A DNA stretch of 35,550 nucleotides from Hormoscilla sp. SP12CHS1 (lineage in GTDB: Bacteria; Cyanobacteriota; Cyanobacteriia; Cyanobacteriales; Desertifilaceae): contig JACOMV010000027.1 in NCBI GenBank assembly GCA_014324065.1, positions 1 to 35,550 on the forward strand, given 5' to 3'. A program made the position numbers and the translations under genes. The notes beneath the pieces are model-generated. The model did not search any database and was not told the DNA's origin. It saw only the letters and a program-made list of their open reading frames with translations. Of this stretch, positions 16,956-27,935 are shown in pieces (the stretch's first letter is position 1; each line of letters starts with the position of its first letter).

Positions 16956-16994
16956 GGTTGCGGTGGGGTTGGGGTGGTGGCTGACAGGCAACAA

Positions 16995-19900
16995 TTAACC
17001 ACGAGCCTTTGGTCGGATGGGAATCTCGATGACAAATTCCGCCCCCTGTCCCGGTGCGGAAATACAGTTGAGCTTCCCTCCATGTTTATTTACCACGATC
17101 GAGGAACTGGTAGACAACCCCAAGCCCGTGCCAGCACCCACGGGCTTCGTGGTAAAGAATGGGTCAAAAATCTTCTTTTTGACTTCGGAGGGAATGCCAG
17201 TACCATTATCAGCAATGCGGATCTTCACCCAGTGGGAAGCTGTCACGGAGGTGCGAATGGTAATTTTCGGTAAATTTTTATCTCCCAGGCCCGATGCTTT
17301 CTGCTCCTCTGACAAAGCATCAATGGCATTATTTAGTATCTGCATAAACACCTGATTCAGCTCAGAAGCATAACAGGTCACCTTTGGCAGTTTACCATAC
17401 TGTTTAATCACCTGAATTTCCTCACGCTCCTTATTTCCTCTGAGTCCAGACTGCAATATTAGTAGAGTGCTGTCGATCCCCTCATGGATATCCACTGGCT
17501 TCATGTCGGCTTCATCCAGATGGGAGAAAGAACGCACCTCGTGGACAATATTGCGGATGCGATCAGCTCCCATTTTCATCGATAAGAGCAGTTGTTGCAA
17601 GTCTCGTACCAGGAATTCTAGGTCGATATCCTCTATGGTCTCGCTGATTTCGGACACCGGGTCCGGATAGTAATACTGGTATTTTTGCATCAGATCGAGA
17701 AAGTCTTTAAAATATTCCTCTGCATGAGAGAGATTGCCGTAGATGAAGCTGACTGGGTTGTTGATTTCATGGGCAACACCCGCTACTATCTGCCCCAAGC
17801 TGGACATTTTTTCCTTCTGAATCAGTTGGGCTTGGGTACGCTTTAGTTCGGACAGAGTTTGTTCTAGATGCAGGTTTTTTTCGTTTAATTCCTGCGTTCT
17901 ATCTCTGACTTTATGCTCCACTGAGGCATACAGCAAGGCATTGTCTAGGGCGATCGCGGCTTGGGCAGAAAGCAGCCTTAACACTTCCAGCCTCTCAGGG
18001 GTAAAGGCCCCGCTGGTAAGATTGTTTTCCAAGTACAGGATAGCAATTAGTTTGCCCCCTTTGACGATCGGGGTACATAAGAGAGATTTCAGTTGTACGC
18101 GGGCAATATAAGGATCGTTGGTAAAATTTACCTCAGATGCGGCATTGCTTAATACTACATCCGAGCCCGTTCGCTGGACATAATGGATTACAGTCACTGG
18201 CAAATCCCGAGCATCTTCTACTGGCTGTGATTGCTGTACAACTACCAGTTCTGGGTCTACTGCTGAAGAGGCTTCGATCAGCAGTTCTCCTTCTCTAGGC
18301 AATAGCAGACAACCTTGTCGCGCCCCGGCATTTTCCATGAGAATCTTCATCAAGCTTGACAGTAATTTATCCAGGAATATTTCACCGGAAATAGCTTGGG
18401 CTGCTTTCAGCACTGTGGCTAAATCTAGGGAAGCCAAACTCCGGCCAGTTATATAGGTTGTAGCGATCGCCTCGATTATCCGATTATAGGCTGAATTTTG
18501 GGCTAGCCACAGGGGATAGTTTTTCTGCAAATCTTCGACTTTGCGTAATGCGCCCCAAAGTCGGTAGCCATAGTATGCTTTCTGCATGTATAGTTGGGCA
18601 AATTCCTCTTTGTCTTTGCTTAACCAGAACTTGGCTGCTAGTTCATTTGCCAAGGCTTCATTCTGGAGGAACTCATTTTCTCGGGCCGAGGAGATGGCTC
18701 GATCGTACAAATCCATGATTGTTTCTAAATCTCCACCGGAGATCCTGGCCATTTCTGCTGCTACCAACAGATACTTGTGCAGGAAGTTTTCCGGGCAGAT
18801 GTCCGCCCAGATTTGCATCTGCTGTTGATTAGCTGTCAATTGTTGCCAATATTGTTGTTTTGTTTCAGCTGAAGCCTCCTGATAGAGAGCGGCCAGACTG
18901 AGGGAGTAGTAAAAATTATGTTCGGACATTTGGAACTGGCCGAGAATAAAGGATATCTGCTTTTCTGCTGCCAATGCACAGTTTAATGCTTCAGTAAAAT
19001 GACTATACAGATAGAGAACCTGAGACTTAAATACATGAAAAGTACATATCCAAGCAAAACTGTTATGAAATTGACAACGTTCCAGATATTGTACCTCGTT
19101 AATTTCGTCATTGTGAAACTCCAGCTTGCTGGCCGTCAGGCCGCTCAAATTCCAGAGCGTCAGTTGCAAAGCTAATAAGTCATCAATTGCCCATTGATTT
19201 TTTTTGTTAAACTGCAAGAACTTGGGCAGCGTTAAGTGAATCTGTTCCAGATTTTTACCTTGATAGAATAAGTAACGTAATTGGTGAGCGAGCGCGTATC
19301 CAGAGTGCCGGAACTCCCCAGATGACAAACCTGCTTGATACCCATCACTGAAAATATCTTCAGCCCATTTAATATGTTTTACCCAATGATTCAAATTACC
19401 AGCCATAACCAAACAAACACTTTTGAGCCGGATTATTGAATTTATCGCTCATCTGCACCGCCAGCTGGCCAAACTCATAGCCAGATCGATAGTCACCTAA
19501 AACAGACCCCAGGATCAGTCCGTAAGTAACGTAAGCCTTGGCTGATTCGGGAACGTGACCGTATTTGAGCGAGATTTGAGCCATTTTGACGACAATCACG
19601 GCGTAGAGAACTTGATTGCTAAAGTAGGCAGGCGGATCGATATTCGACAATAATTTTACTACTAATTTTTGCGCTGGTATGGTCATTTCCGGTGCATCCA
19701 GCAAGGAAGCAATTTCTCGCTTTCCCAAATTCTCCCTTGCTTGGGCTATTTCTTCATCCAGGGCCTTTTGCAAATCAGATTCCGGCAAGTCAATTCCTAA
19801 CAGCTTAAGAGCTTTCCGCCCTATTTGAATGGCTGCTTCGTATTCAGACATGAGAGTATACTGCACCAGGAGCATGTCGTACATTTCTGCCTTTTCTCGG

Positions 19901-22391
19901 GCCGTTTTCACTCGTAATTTCGTCAGGTTAATCAATTGTTGCGATCGCTCGAAGTTGCCGTTTAAGTACTCAACCTCTGCCCTTGACTTAGACAATGCCA
20001 AGGTCAAATCATACTGTTGTACCCAGCTATTTGGGGTTAAACATGCCATCCCTGCTGTCAAATACTCCCTGGCTGCGGCGTAAGCGGTTGCATCCTTGGC
20101 TTTTTGACCCGCTGATAGATTCAAACTTGCCAATTTCACCAGTTCAGAAGGATCTGCAATCAATTCTCGACCCTGATTTAGATGATCGACTAACTCAAAG
20201 ATTCTTTCTTCTCGTGCTTCTGAGGGGATATTCGCCAGCAATAGCCGCCCAATCCTGAGATGAACTGCTTTTTTCTGGTCTGCATCAATCAGGGCTTCAG
20301 CAGCCTGTTGCACCCGATCGTGCCGGAATTGATAATTTAAGATTAACAGAGGTGTATCAATTTCCATCATGTCAGTAGTTTCTAACTCTGATGTAGGCTG
20401 AATTAATCCTAACTTAATTGCTGGCAGCAGGGCCTCGTAAGTTTCGGCAGCAGATTTTTCCTGGACGATCGAGAGGGTGTCTAAGTCAAACTGGTTGCCC
20501 ACACAAGCTGCTAAGGGTAAAATCTGCTGAGTATGGTCGGGCAGTTTCTGCAATTTCGATATCATTAATTCTACCACATTGTCCGTGATGCCCTGGGCCT
20601 CAATTCTCTTAATATCCCATTGCCAGCCTCTTTGCTGAAAGTCAAATGTCAGCAGGTTTTCTTGATGCAGGGTTTTGAGAAATTCATTCACAAAGAAAGG
20701 ATCCCCTCAGTTTTCCCGACCACCAAAGGTCTGACCCGTTCGCGATCGCTATGCAAGGTATCGGCAATCAATTGGGTAATCTGCTCCAAGTTTAAGGGCC
20801 TTAAGTTAATCTGCTTGACGATCGCCCCTTGCTTTTCGTTCGCACAGCGTGCGCGCAGCGCATTCTCCTCAAGGGCAATCGTCAATGGATGAGTGGGGCT
20901 AACTTCATTATCTCGATAGGCGACAATCAAAAGCAGAGAGTGGGTGTCGGGATCAGTCATCATGAGATCAATCAACTTGAGCGTAGCCGAGTCTGCCCAT
21001 TGCAAATCGTCTAGAAAGATAACGAAGGGATGTTCCTGTTGACAAAATACCCGGATCAAGTTTTGAAAGACGAGATTAAAGCGGTTTTGAGTCTCAGTAT
21101 ATCCTAGTTCTTGCACCGCAGGCTGAGGTCCGATAATTAATTCCACTTCCGGAATGACATCAATAATCACCTGCCCATTCGGCCTCACTGCTGCTAATAT
21201 TTGAGAACGCCAGCGGTTAAGTTCTGCTTCACTTTCCGTTAACAGTTGCCGCACTAATTCACCAAAAGCACTAACGACGGCAGAGTAGGGTATATTCCGC
21301 TGAAACTGGTCAAATTTTCCGGAGATAAAATAGCCGCGTTTGCGGGTAATAGGTTGATAAAGTTCCTGCACTAGAGCTGATTTGCCGATGCCCGAATAAC
21401 CCGCCACTAACATCATCTCAGTTTTTCCCTGGCTGATGCGATCGAATGCCTTGAGTAAGGTCTCAACTTCTTGCTCTCGGCCATAGAGTTTTTGCGGAAT
21501 TTGGAATTTTTCGGAAATATCTTGACTTCCCAGGGCAAATTCTGATATATTTCCCTGAGTCTGGAGTTGAGTGAGACATAATTCTAAATCGGCTTTAATT
21601 CCACCGGCACTTTGATATCGTTCTTCTGCGGTTTTCGCTAACAATTTCATCACAATGGCTGATACTGCTTGCGGAATATCTCGATTAAGTTCATGAGGCG
21701 GCAATGGCTGTTTTGCGATGTGACAATGCACTAACTCCATGGCATCGGTGGTAGCAAAAGGCGGCTGATGGGTCAGCAGTTGGTAAAAGGTGGCACCGAG
21801 GCTGTAAAAGTCCGTGCGGTAATCGAGCGATCGGTTCATTCTGCCAGTCTGTTCCGGGGACATATAGGGTAAGGTTCCTTCTAAGACTGCCGTATTTTTG
21901 AGGCTGGTATTTGAACGTGATAAGATGGTGGCAATACCAAAGTCGATGATTTTCAGCTCTCCTGTGGTGGAATTGAAGACGATATTGGCAGGGTTAATGT
22001 CTTTGTGGACGATCTGGGCAGGCGCAGCCTTGTGGAGTTCACCCAGAATCTCGGTAATGCGAATGGCGAGATCCAGAAATTCCGACAGGGTAAACTGGCG
22101 TTCCCCGATCGCTGACAGTAAGGAGTCCCCACCGAAATCTTCCAATATCATTACCAGAGTATTCTTAACCAGCTGCAAGTCATAGGCTTCGATAACGCCA
22201 TGGATATTCAGTCCACGAAGCAGAGAATATTCCTGCTTATATCGGGTGAGTTCTCCCGGCGTGGGATAATCTTGCTTGAGTACCTTGAGGATAACAGGTT
22301 TATTATCTTGTTTGCGGATGCCTCGATACACATGGGACTTGGCACTTTCATAGATTTTGGGGATAATCTGGTAACCGGGAAGGGCGATCAT
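16995..22391 (-). pseudogene. Ser/Thr kinase - AAA ATPase - GAF - histidine kinase (multi-sensor signal transduction kinase), split into three reading frames
   Basis: Frame 1 (20688-22391): VHKDINPANIVF, IDFGIA, Walker A GYSGIGKSALVQ, Walker B FLDDLQWAD. Frame 2 (19396-20691): linker/TPR-like region. Frame 3 (16995-19412): GAF, HEINNPVSFIYGNL HisKA and HATPase GTGIP...GTGLGLSTS. The frames abut with 4- and 17-nt overlaps and homology continues across both breaks. Confidence 0.85.
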
Positions 22392-22493
22392 ACTCTCTGT
22401 TCTCCTATAGGTGTAAATTCACTTCTTAGAAAATAATGCGTTATCGTAGCAGCAGATATGGGTGATTTAAGTCAGACGCTTTCACTTACAGCT

Positions 22494-23312
22494 ATGTTAA
22501 AACATTATACCTCTGGTTCGGCATTAATTTTGGGCATTTTAGCAATCTTATTTGTCGCCTGTAGCCACAATGAAGTCACAGATGTCAGTAACAATGTCAG
22601 TTCAACACCAACAATGGATGGCGGTCCCGCACCCGTAGCCCCCCCCATACAGCCGCCAAGCACAAAAGCGCAGCCGGATTATTATCAGCGAGCCCGTCTC
22701 AAAGCTGACAGTGCTGTAAGTATTGGCCAATCTGCTCAATCTCCTGAGGATTGGCAGCTGGTGGCAAGTCGCTGGCAACAGGCGATCGCCCTCCTGCAAG
22801 CCATACCCCCAGATAGTCCCCAACGGACTCACGCCCTCACCAAAATAGCAGAATACCAGGGCCATCTTGCCCAGGCCCTGGAACAGGCCCAAAGCAACCG
22901 CCCCACCTCCTCGACATCAGTGGCCTTCGAGATAGTACCAGCACCTGCGGCAAGGACACCACGAGTTTTTCCCGCCAGAATCAAGCGTCGAATTGGTGGT
23001 ACGCCGGTAATAGATGTGCGTTTTAACGGCTCCCAGACCTTTGAGATGATTGTGGATACGGGAGCCAGTGGCGTTGCGCTCACTGAAGATATGGCCCGAG
23101 CGCTCGCTCTGGTGATTGTCGGGATAATTCAAGCTAATAAAGCTAGTGACAAGGAAGTCCAGTTTCCTGTCGGTTTTGTCCAGGAGATCGCCGTCGGCGG
23201 TGCTACTGTCCGGGATGTCCGAGTGGCGATCGCCCCCCAGCTGGACATCGGACTTCTCGGATATGACTTCTTCGGCAATTACGATATCATTATTCGCCGA
23301 GATGTGATATAA
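22494..23312 (+). CDS. Retropepsin-like aspartic protease family protein, probable lipoprotein
   Basis: ORF 22458-23312. C-terminal domain FEMIVDTGASGVALTEDMARAL...IGLLGYDFFGNYDIIIRRDVI; N-terminal hydrophobic segment ending in FVACS. Confidence 0.8.
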   Translation: MLKHYTSGSALILGILAILFVACSHNEVTDVSNNVSSTPTMDGGPAPVAPPIQPPSTKAQPDYYQRARLKADSAVSIGQSAQSPEDWQLVASRWQQAIALLQAIPPDSPQRTHALTKIAEYQGHLAQALEQAQSNRPTSSTSVAFEIVPAPAARTPRVFPARIKRRIGGTPVIDVRFNGSQTFEMIVDTGASGVALTEDMARALALVIVGIIQANKASDKEVQFPVGFVQEIAVGGATVRDVRVAIAPQLDIGLLGYDFFGNYDIIIRRDVI

Positions 23313-23588
23313 TTTCATCTCCGCTGAATCATATTTATGTAGAAAATTTAAGATTAAGTTAAGTTTTATTGCAATAAGTGAACAAAATCAAAGGGAGAGA
23401 GCTAAGATGTAAAAGGTTGAGGCTGCTAATTGCTAATAGTTAATAGTTAATAGCAATTCGTAGACGCGACGGTGCCTCCCGACTCCTAGGATCGGAAAAG
23501 GGAGACACCTTCGATGGACGGCCATTATCAGTTATGGGCATCTTTTACAAACTCAAAGGTTAATAAACAGAGAGAGGCAGAATTAGTT

Positions 23589-25574
23589 ATGACTAGGTAT
23601 TTGTGTCCTTGTTGTTCGCAACCTCTCATTTTTCACATCAGCCACAAAAAAAAATTCTGGTATTGTATCAGCTGTCATCAAGAAATGCCAGCAATAGAAA
23701 ACCATGAGACAGAATTAACACTTCCGATTGAGTCAAAGTGGGTATTGCCAGATAAGCAAGAGCTGTACGATCGGATTATTGAAACCACAAAAGAGGGGAG
23801 TTTGCTTCTGGATCCAGAATGGAATACGGCTTTTGTGAATGGCAGGATGACAGAAATACTGGGCTACAGTGAGTCGGCAATGCAACGGATGCCGCTGTTG
23901 ATGTTGATAGATGAGGAATATCAACAGCAGGCATCCGAAAATCTACATAAATGTCGTCAAGGGCTGGATCGGGAAATGGAGTTGAAATTCAGCCACAGAG
24001 ATGGTTCGGAAGTATGGGCGAACCTGTATACTAATTCCATCTTTGATGCAGCGGATATATACGTAGGAGTGCTAGTAATAGTTACCAACATTACCGAGCA
24101 GAAAAGGGCGGCAGAGAAATTGCAAAAGCAACGTCGGCAGCAGCAATCCCTGAATTTTATAACTCAAGCCATCCGCAGTTCGATCGATTTAGAGACGATG
24201 TTTTCGGCAGCTGTATCGGAAATGCTCCAACTCCTGCAAGCTGACTACGTTCACATCTTCCAATATATATATGAACGTCAGCTATGGTTGAATGTGGTTG
24301 AGTCTCGCAGCCATCCAGCATTGCCCGCGACTCTGGGACGGGAAATTCATGCAGGGGCCCTCCCTGCTAAAATCAACAGTTTAGAAATTGTGCGCAGTGA
24401 TGATAACGGCATTGATGCAGACAAGCGGGCTGAAACTTTTACCGGAACTTGGTTGCTAGTACCGTTGCACTTGGGGGTATCAGTCTGGGGTGGGATAATT
24501 ATAGTCATGCCAAGTGAATCCTACAAGTGGCAAGAATCAGAGATTGAGTGGCTGCGTACTGTTGCCAACCAACTAGACATGGGCATCAACCAAGCCGTAT
24601 TATATCAACAGTTGGCAGCAGCTCACCAAGAATTAAAGTATTTGGCAGCCTTAGATGATATTCCCAAAAATGTCACTCTCACCTTGCGTTCCCAGGCGGA
24701 TCCTGGGTTGACACGCACCTGGGAGGATGGGGATACAAAAAAAAAGCCTGCGGGGTTGGAGAACATTACGACAGAAGGGCGCTCGGGTTCTTTTCTCCCT
24801 GAGCAATCATTATTAATGAGCTATGTTGCCTATTATCTGAGTCGGGGTAAAACTGTGCTCAGTCCCATGAGTGATGTCCTATCATTTGACGGGAAACTGT
24901 ACAATTACCAAGGATATCACGAGTATTTCCAGGATTTTTGGCAGCAACTCCAGCAGCGTCGCGACTTCCGCGAGCTTTATCTGGAAGCAGATAGTTATTG
25001 CTTCGGTGACTTTTTAGCTGGAAGTTGCACTGTGAGCGAGTGCGCCCGTTGTCAGCTGCCAATATCCATGTCAGCAGGTCATGTTGACAAGGTTCCTGGT
25101 TGTAATGGATTCTGTGGGGGTTTATTATCTCAAAAAGAGAATCAGAACTTGGAAGAGCAACCTTGCTTAACCTCCGTGCTTGCCATTGGGGCGCTACCGA
25201 ATGGCTCTAAAAACTTAGAGGAATTGTTCGCTCGCAACGGATTTGCAGTCACCTTTGTCAGTCAACCAGAAGAAATTATCTGGCAATCTTTACCTGATAC
25301 TATAGATCTGGTACTGATTCACGCGGAAGTTTCCCTTGTCGAGGGCAAAGCTTGGACTCAGAAACTGCGTCGTCACCCACAGCTAAACTCTACTCCCATT
25401 ATTGCTCTGAGTGCTGAAGCTGGGCATCCTCTGAGCTGGGTTGAGCGAGATCTCGGAGTGGAAGATTACCTGCTGACTCCTCTAGGGGGCGAGAGGCTAG
25501 CTGCTCATTTGCGCGGCTGTTCTCAATCCCAACTCAGCTTTGCTGGCACTGAGTTGCATTGGTTTCCGCGTTAG
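23589..25574 (+). CDS. PAS-GAF sensory protein with N-terminal Cys-rich motif and C-terminal receiver-like domain
   Basis: ORF 23514-25574, likely start MTRYLCPCC at 23589. CPCC..YCISC motif, PAS (ITEQKRAAE end), GAF (DLETMFSAAVSEMLQLLQADYVHIFQ), CTVSECARCQLPIS motif, REC-like tail (DLVLIHAEVS...PIIALSAEAGHPLSWVERDLGVEDYLLTPL). No kinase domain seen. Confidence 0.75.
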   Translation: MTRYLCPCCSQPLIFHISHKKKFWYCISCHQEMPAIENHETELTLPIESKWVLPDKQELYDRIIETTKEGSLLLDPEWNTAFVNGRMTEILGYSESAMQRMPLLMLIDEEYQQQASENLHKCRQGLDREMELKFSHRDGSEVWANLYTNSIFDAADIYVGVLVIVTNITEQKRAAEKLQKQRRQQQSLNFITQAIRSSIDLETMFSAAVSEMLQLLQADYVHIFQYIYERQLWLNVVESRSHPALPATLGREIHAGALPAKINSLEIVRSDDNGIDADKRAETFTGTWLLVPLHLGVSVWGGIIIVMPSESYKWQESEIEWLRTVANQLDMGINQAVLYQQLAAAHQELKYLAALDDIPKNVTLTLRSQADPGLTRTWEDGDTKKKPAGLENITTEGRSGSFLPEQSLLMSYVAYYLSRGKTVLSPMSDVLSFDGKLYNYQGYHEYFQDFWQQLQQRRDFRELYLEADSYCFGDFLAGSCTVSECARCQLPISMSAGHVDKVPGCNGFCGGLLSQKENQNLEEQPCLTSVLAIGALPNGSKNLEELFARNGFAVTFVSQPEEIIWQSLPDTIDLVLIHAEVSLVEGKAWTQKLRRHPQLNSTPIIALSAEAGHPLSWVERDLGVEDYLLTPLGGERLAAHLRGCSQSQLSFAGTELHWFPR

Positions 25575-25694
25575 ATCGAAGGTTTGTAGTGAGGACTAAA
25601 GTCCTCACCGTGGGCGAGGTAAAAACTAAAGTCTGCTAGGCTCAGTTTGCCGCATCTCACTTTTGCTGCGACCAGATTTTGCCCAGAAACCAGG

Positions 25695-25829
25695 TTTTGA
25701 CAAAAAACCTGGTTTCTTACTACGAACGGCCTCCGAAGCACTAAAGTGCTTACTACGAACGGTTTTGACAAAAACCTGGTTTCTTACTACGAACGGCCTC
25801 CGAAGCACTAAAGTGCTTACTACGAACGG
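25695..25829. repeat. Two tandem 67-68 bp repeat units with internal hairpins
   Basis: TTTTGACAAAAA(A)CCTGGTTTCTTACTACGAACGGCCTCCGAAGCACTAAAGTGCTTACTACGAACGG at 25695-25762 and 25763-25829, differing by one A. Confidence 0.95.
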
Positions 25830-25852
25830 ACTTTTTTACATATTTGCTACAT

Positions 25853-26602
25853 ATGAGAAAAACTCAGTTTAGCAAACCCCACGGGACAATTGTACTTGCC
25901 ATGAGCGCTGATGGCAAGATATCCGATGTAGGGCGATCGCCTGCTCGTTTCGGTTCAGCAGCAGACAAAGCCCATCTGGAAAAACAAATTGCGATGGCAG
26001 ATGGAGTATTATTTGGAGCGGGCACTCTCCGCGCCTATGGGACAACGATGCCCATTTCTAACCCCAAGCTATTGCAGCAACGAGAATCAGATGGCAAACC
26101 ACCCCAACCAGTGCAAATACTGGTATCTAGATCGGCTAATATTGACTCTTCTTTACGTTTTTTCCAGCAACCCGTCCCCCGCTGGTTATTAACAACCGCT
26201 GCTGGAGCCAAACATTACCATAGTGACCGAGATCGGCCCGACGTCACCAATAGTACAGGCTCTGAGTTTGAAAAGATTATCATTGCTAAAATGGGGCATC
26301 AAGGGATTGATTGGGTTGACGCTTTCCGTCAGTTAGCGCAGCTGGAGTTAAAACGTTTAGCAATTCTGGGAGGCGGCCAATTGGTCGCCTCACTGCTAGC
26401 TGCTGATGTGATTGATGAATTATGGCTGACAGTTTGTCCCTTAATTTTGGGTGGCGCAGCTGCACCCACTCCTGTGGAGGGTGCAGGATTGTTATCAGCG
26501 AAACATTTGCAGTTGTTATCTGTTGATACTATAGAACAGGAGGTATTTCTGCATTATAGCATTGTCCGACGATCGGGAAATACCTTGAATAGTTTAAGCT
26601 GA
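25853..26602 (+). CDS. RibD C-terminal/dihydrofolate reductase-like family protein
   Basis: HGTIVLAMSADGKISDVGRSPARFGSAADKAHLEKQIAMADGVLFGAGTLRAYGTTMPI...LAILGGGQLVASLLAADVIDELWLTVCPLILGG. ORF track start 25844; ATG at 25853. Confidence 0.85.
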   Translation: MRKTQFSKPHGTIVLAMSADGKISDVGRSPARFGSAADKAHLEKQIAMADGVLFGAGTLRAYGTTMPISNPKLLQQRESDGKPPQPVQILVSRSANIDSSLRFFQQPVPRWLLTTAAGAKHYHSDRDRPDVTNSTGSEFEKIIIAKMGHQGIDWVDAFRQLAQLELKRLAILGGGQLVASLLAADVIDELWLTVCPLILGGAAAPTPVEGAGLLSAKHLQLLSVDTIEQEVFLHYSIVRRSGNTLNSLS

Positions 26603-26756
26603 AATTGGGAGCATGTCAATTTCTCAGTATTTTTGCTCTCAAACTGCATTACCTGCTCTTAGGTCAACTAACCACTGCTGACATGCTTTCCTGAAATTAG
26701 CTTGCCTTTTTCTCACGATCGATCGATTGTTCAAGTTTTTCTCCCAGAGAGTCCCT

Positions 26757-27935
26757 ATGGTCAAACAAATCTCGCCTCAAATTAGAGTTACTTGGATTGA
26801 CAAAATTGCCGAAATCCCCCAAGCTGAGTGGGATAGGCTAGCCCAACCCCTGAAGACGCCGTTTTTTGAATGGGATTGGTTGCACAATCTGGAAGCGTCT
26901 GGTTGTGCGGTGGCACGGGCGGGTTGGCAACCCTGCCATTTGACCCTGTGGCGGGATAAACAACTTATAGCAGCCGCGCCGCTTTATGTCAAGAGTCACA
27001 GCTATGGAGAATTTGTGTTTGACCACCAATGGGCAGATTTAGCCTATCGGTTGGGGATTGAATATTACCCGAAACTGCTAGGAATGAGTCCCTTTACCCC
27101 GGCGGTGGGCTATCGGTTTTTGATTGCCGATGGAGAAGATGAAGATGAACTTACGGAGTTGATGGTAGCAGCGATCGACCATTTTTGCGATAGCCACAAC
27201 ATTTCTGGCTGTAACTTTCTCTATGTCGATCCCGAATGGCGATCGCGCCTCGAAGGCCACGACTTTTCCAGCTGGCTGCACCACAACAGTATTTGGCAAA
27301 ATCAAGGCTTTCAGACCTTTGATGATTATTTAGGCATGTTCAATGCCAATCAGCGCCGGAATATCAAACGGGAACGGAAAGCCTTATCAAAATCAGGTTT
27401 AGAGATGAAAATGCACGCGGGCGATGATATTCCTCACTCCCTGCTTCTCTTAATGTACGATTTTTACAGCCACCATTGCGATCGGTTTGGCTGGTGGGGA
27501 AGCAAGTATTTAACTAAGGAATTCTTTGAGGCATTATATCACAATTATCGCCATCGAGTATTACTGGCCGCCGCCCACCGGGAAGGGGACGATCGCCATC
27601 CGATGGGGATGTCTTTTTGCATCACCAAGGGCGATCGTTTGTACGGGCGCTATTGGGGCAGTTTTTCCGAATACGACTGCCTGCATTTTAACGCTTGCTA
27701 TTACTCTCCCATTGATTGGGCGATCGCTCAGGGCATCCAAATGTTTGACCCCGGTGCGGGCGGGGGTCACAAAAAGCGTCGCGGCTTTCCCGCCACCCCC
27801 CATCATAGCTTGCACCGCTTTTATAATCAACGTCTGATGCAAATTCTGCGTACCCACATCGCCCAAATTAATGAAATGGAACGGGAACAAATTGAGGCTA
27901 TTAACCAAGAATTGCCCTTTAGTAAACGGGAGTGA
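26757..27935 (+). CDS. DUF482 / GNAT-like 'peptidogalycan biosynthesis' family protein
   Basis: QRRNIKRERKALSKSGL...GRYWGSFSEYDCLHFNACYYSPIDWAIAQGIQMFDPGAGGGHKKRRGFPATPHHSLHRF. ORF starts at 26727; ATG MVKQ at 26757. Confidence 0.88.
   Translation: MVKQISPQIRVTWIDKIAEIPQAEWDRLAQPLKTPFFEWDWLHNLEASGCAVARAGWQPCHLTLWRDKQLIAAAPLYVKSHSYGEFVFDHQWADLAYRLGIEYYPKLLGMSPFTPAVGYRFLIADGEDEDELTELMVAAIDHFCDSHNISGCNFLYVDPEWRSRLEGHDFSSWLHHNSIWQNQGFQTFDDYLGMFNANQRRNIKRERKALSKSGLEMKMHAGDDIPHSLLLLMYDFYSHHCDRFGWWGSKYLTKEFFEALYHNYRHRVLLAAAHREGDDRHPMGMSFCITKGDRLYGRYWGSFSEYDCLHFNACYYSPIDWAIAQGIQMFDPGAGGGHKKRRGFPATPHHSLHRFYNQRLMQILRTHIAQINEMEREQIEAINQELPFSKRE

Noticed and set aside
16500-17083. ORFs 16500-16703, 16555-16866, 16561-16758, 16787-17083
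   Set aside because: Composed of dispersed repeats and hairpins; several mutually overlapping, no recognisable domain.
25695-25829. CRISPR array
   Set aside because: Only two head-to-tail units without variable spacers; no cas genes in the window.
25571-25872. Small ORFs 25571-25771, 25626-25808, 25663-25872
   Set aside because: They are translations of the tandem hairpin repeats (LRRPFVVRNQVF...), not genes.
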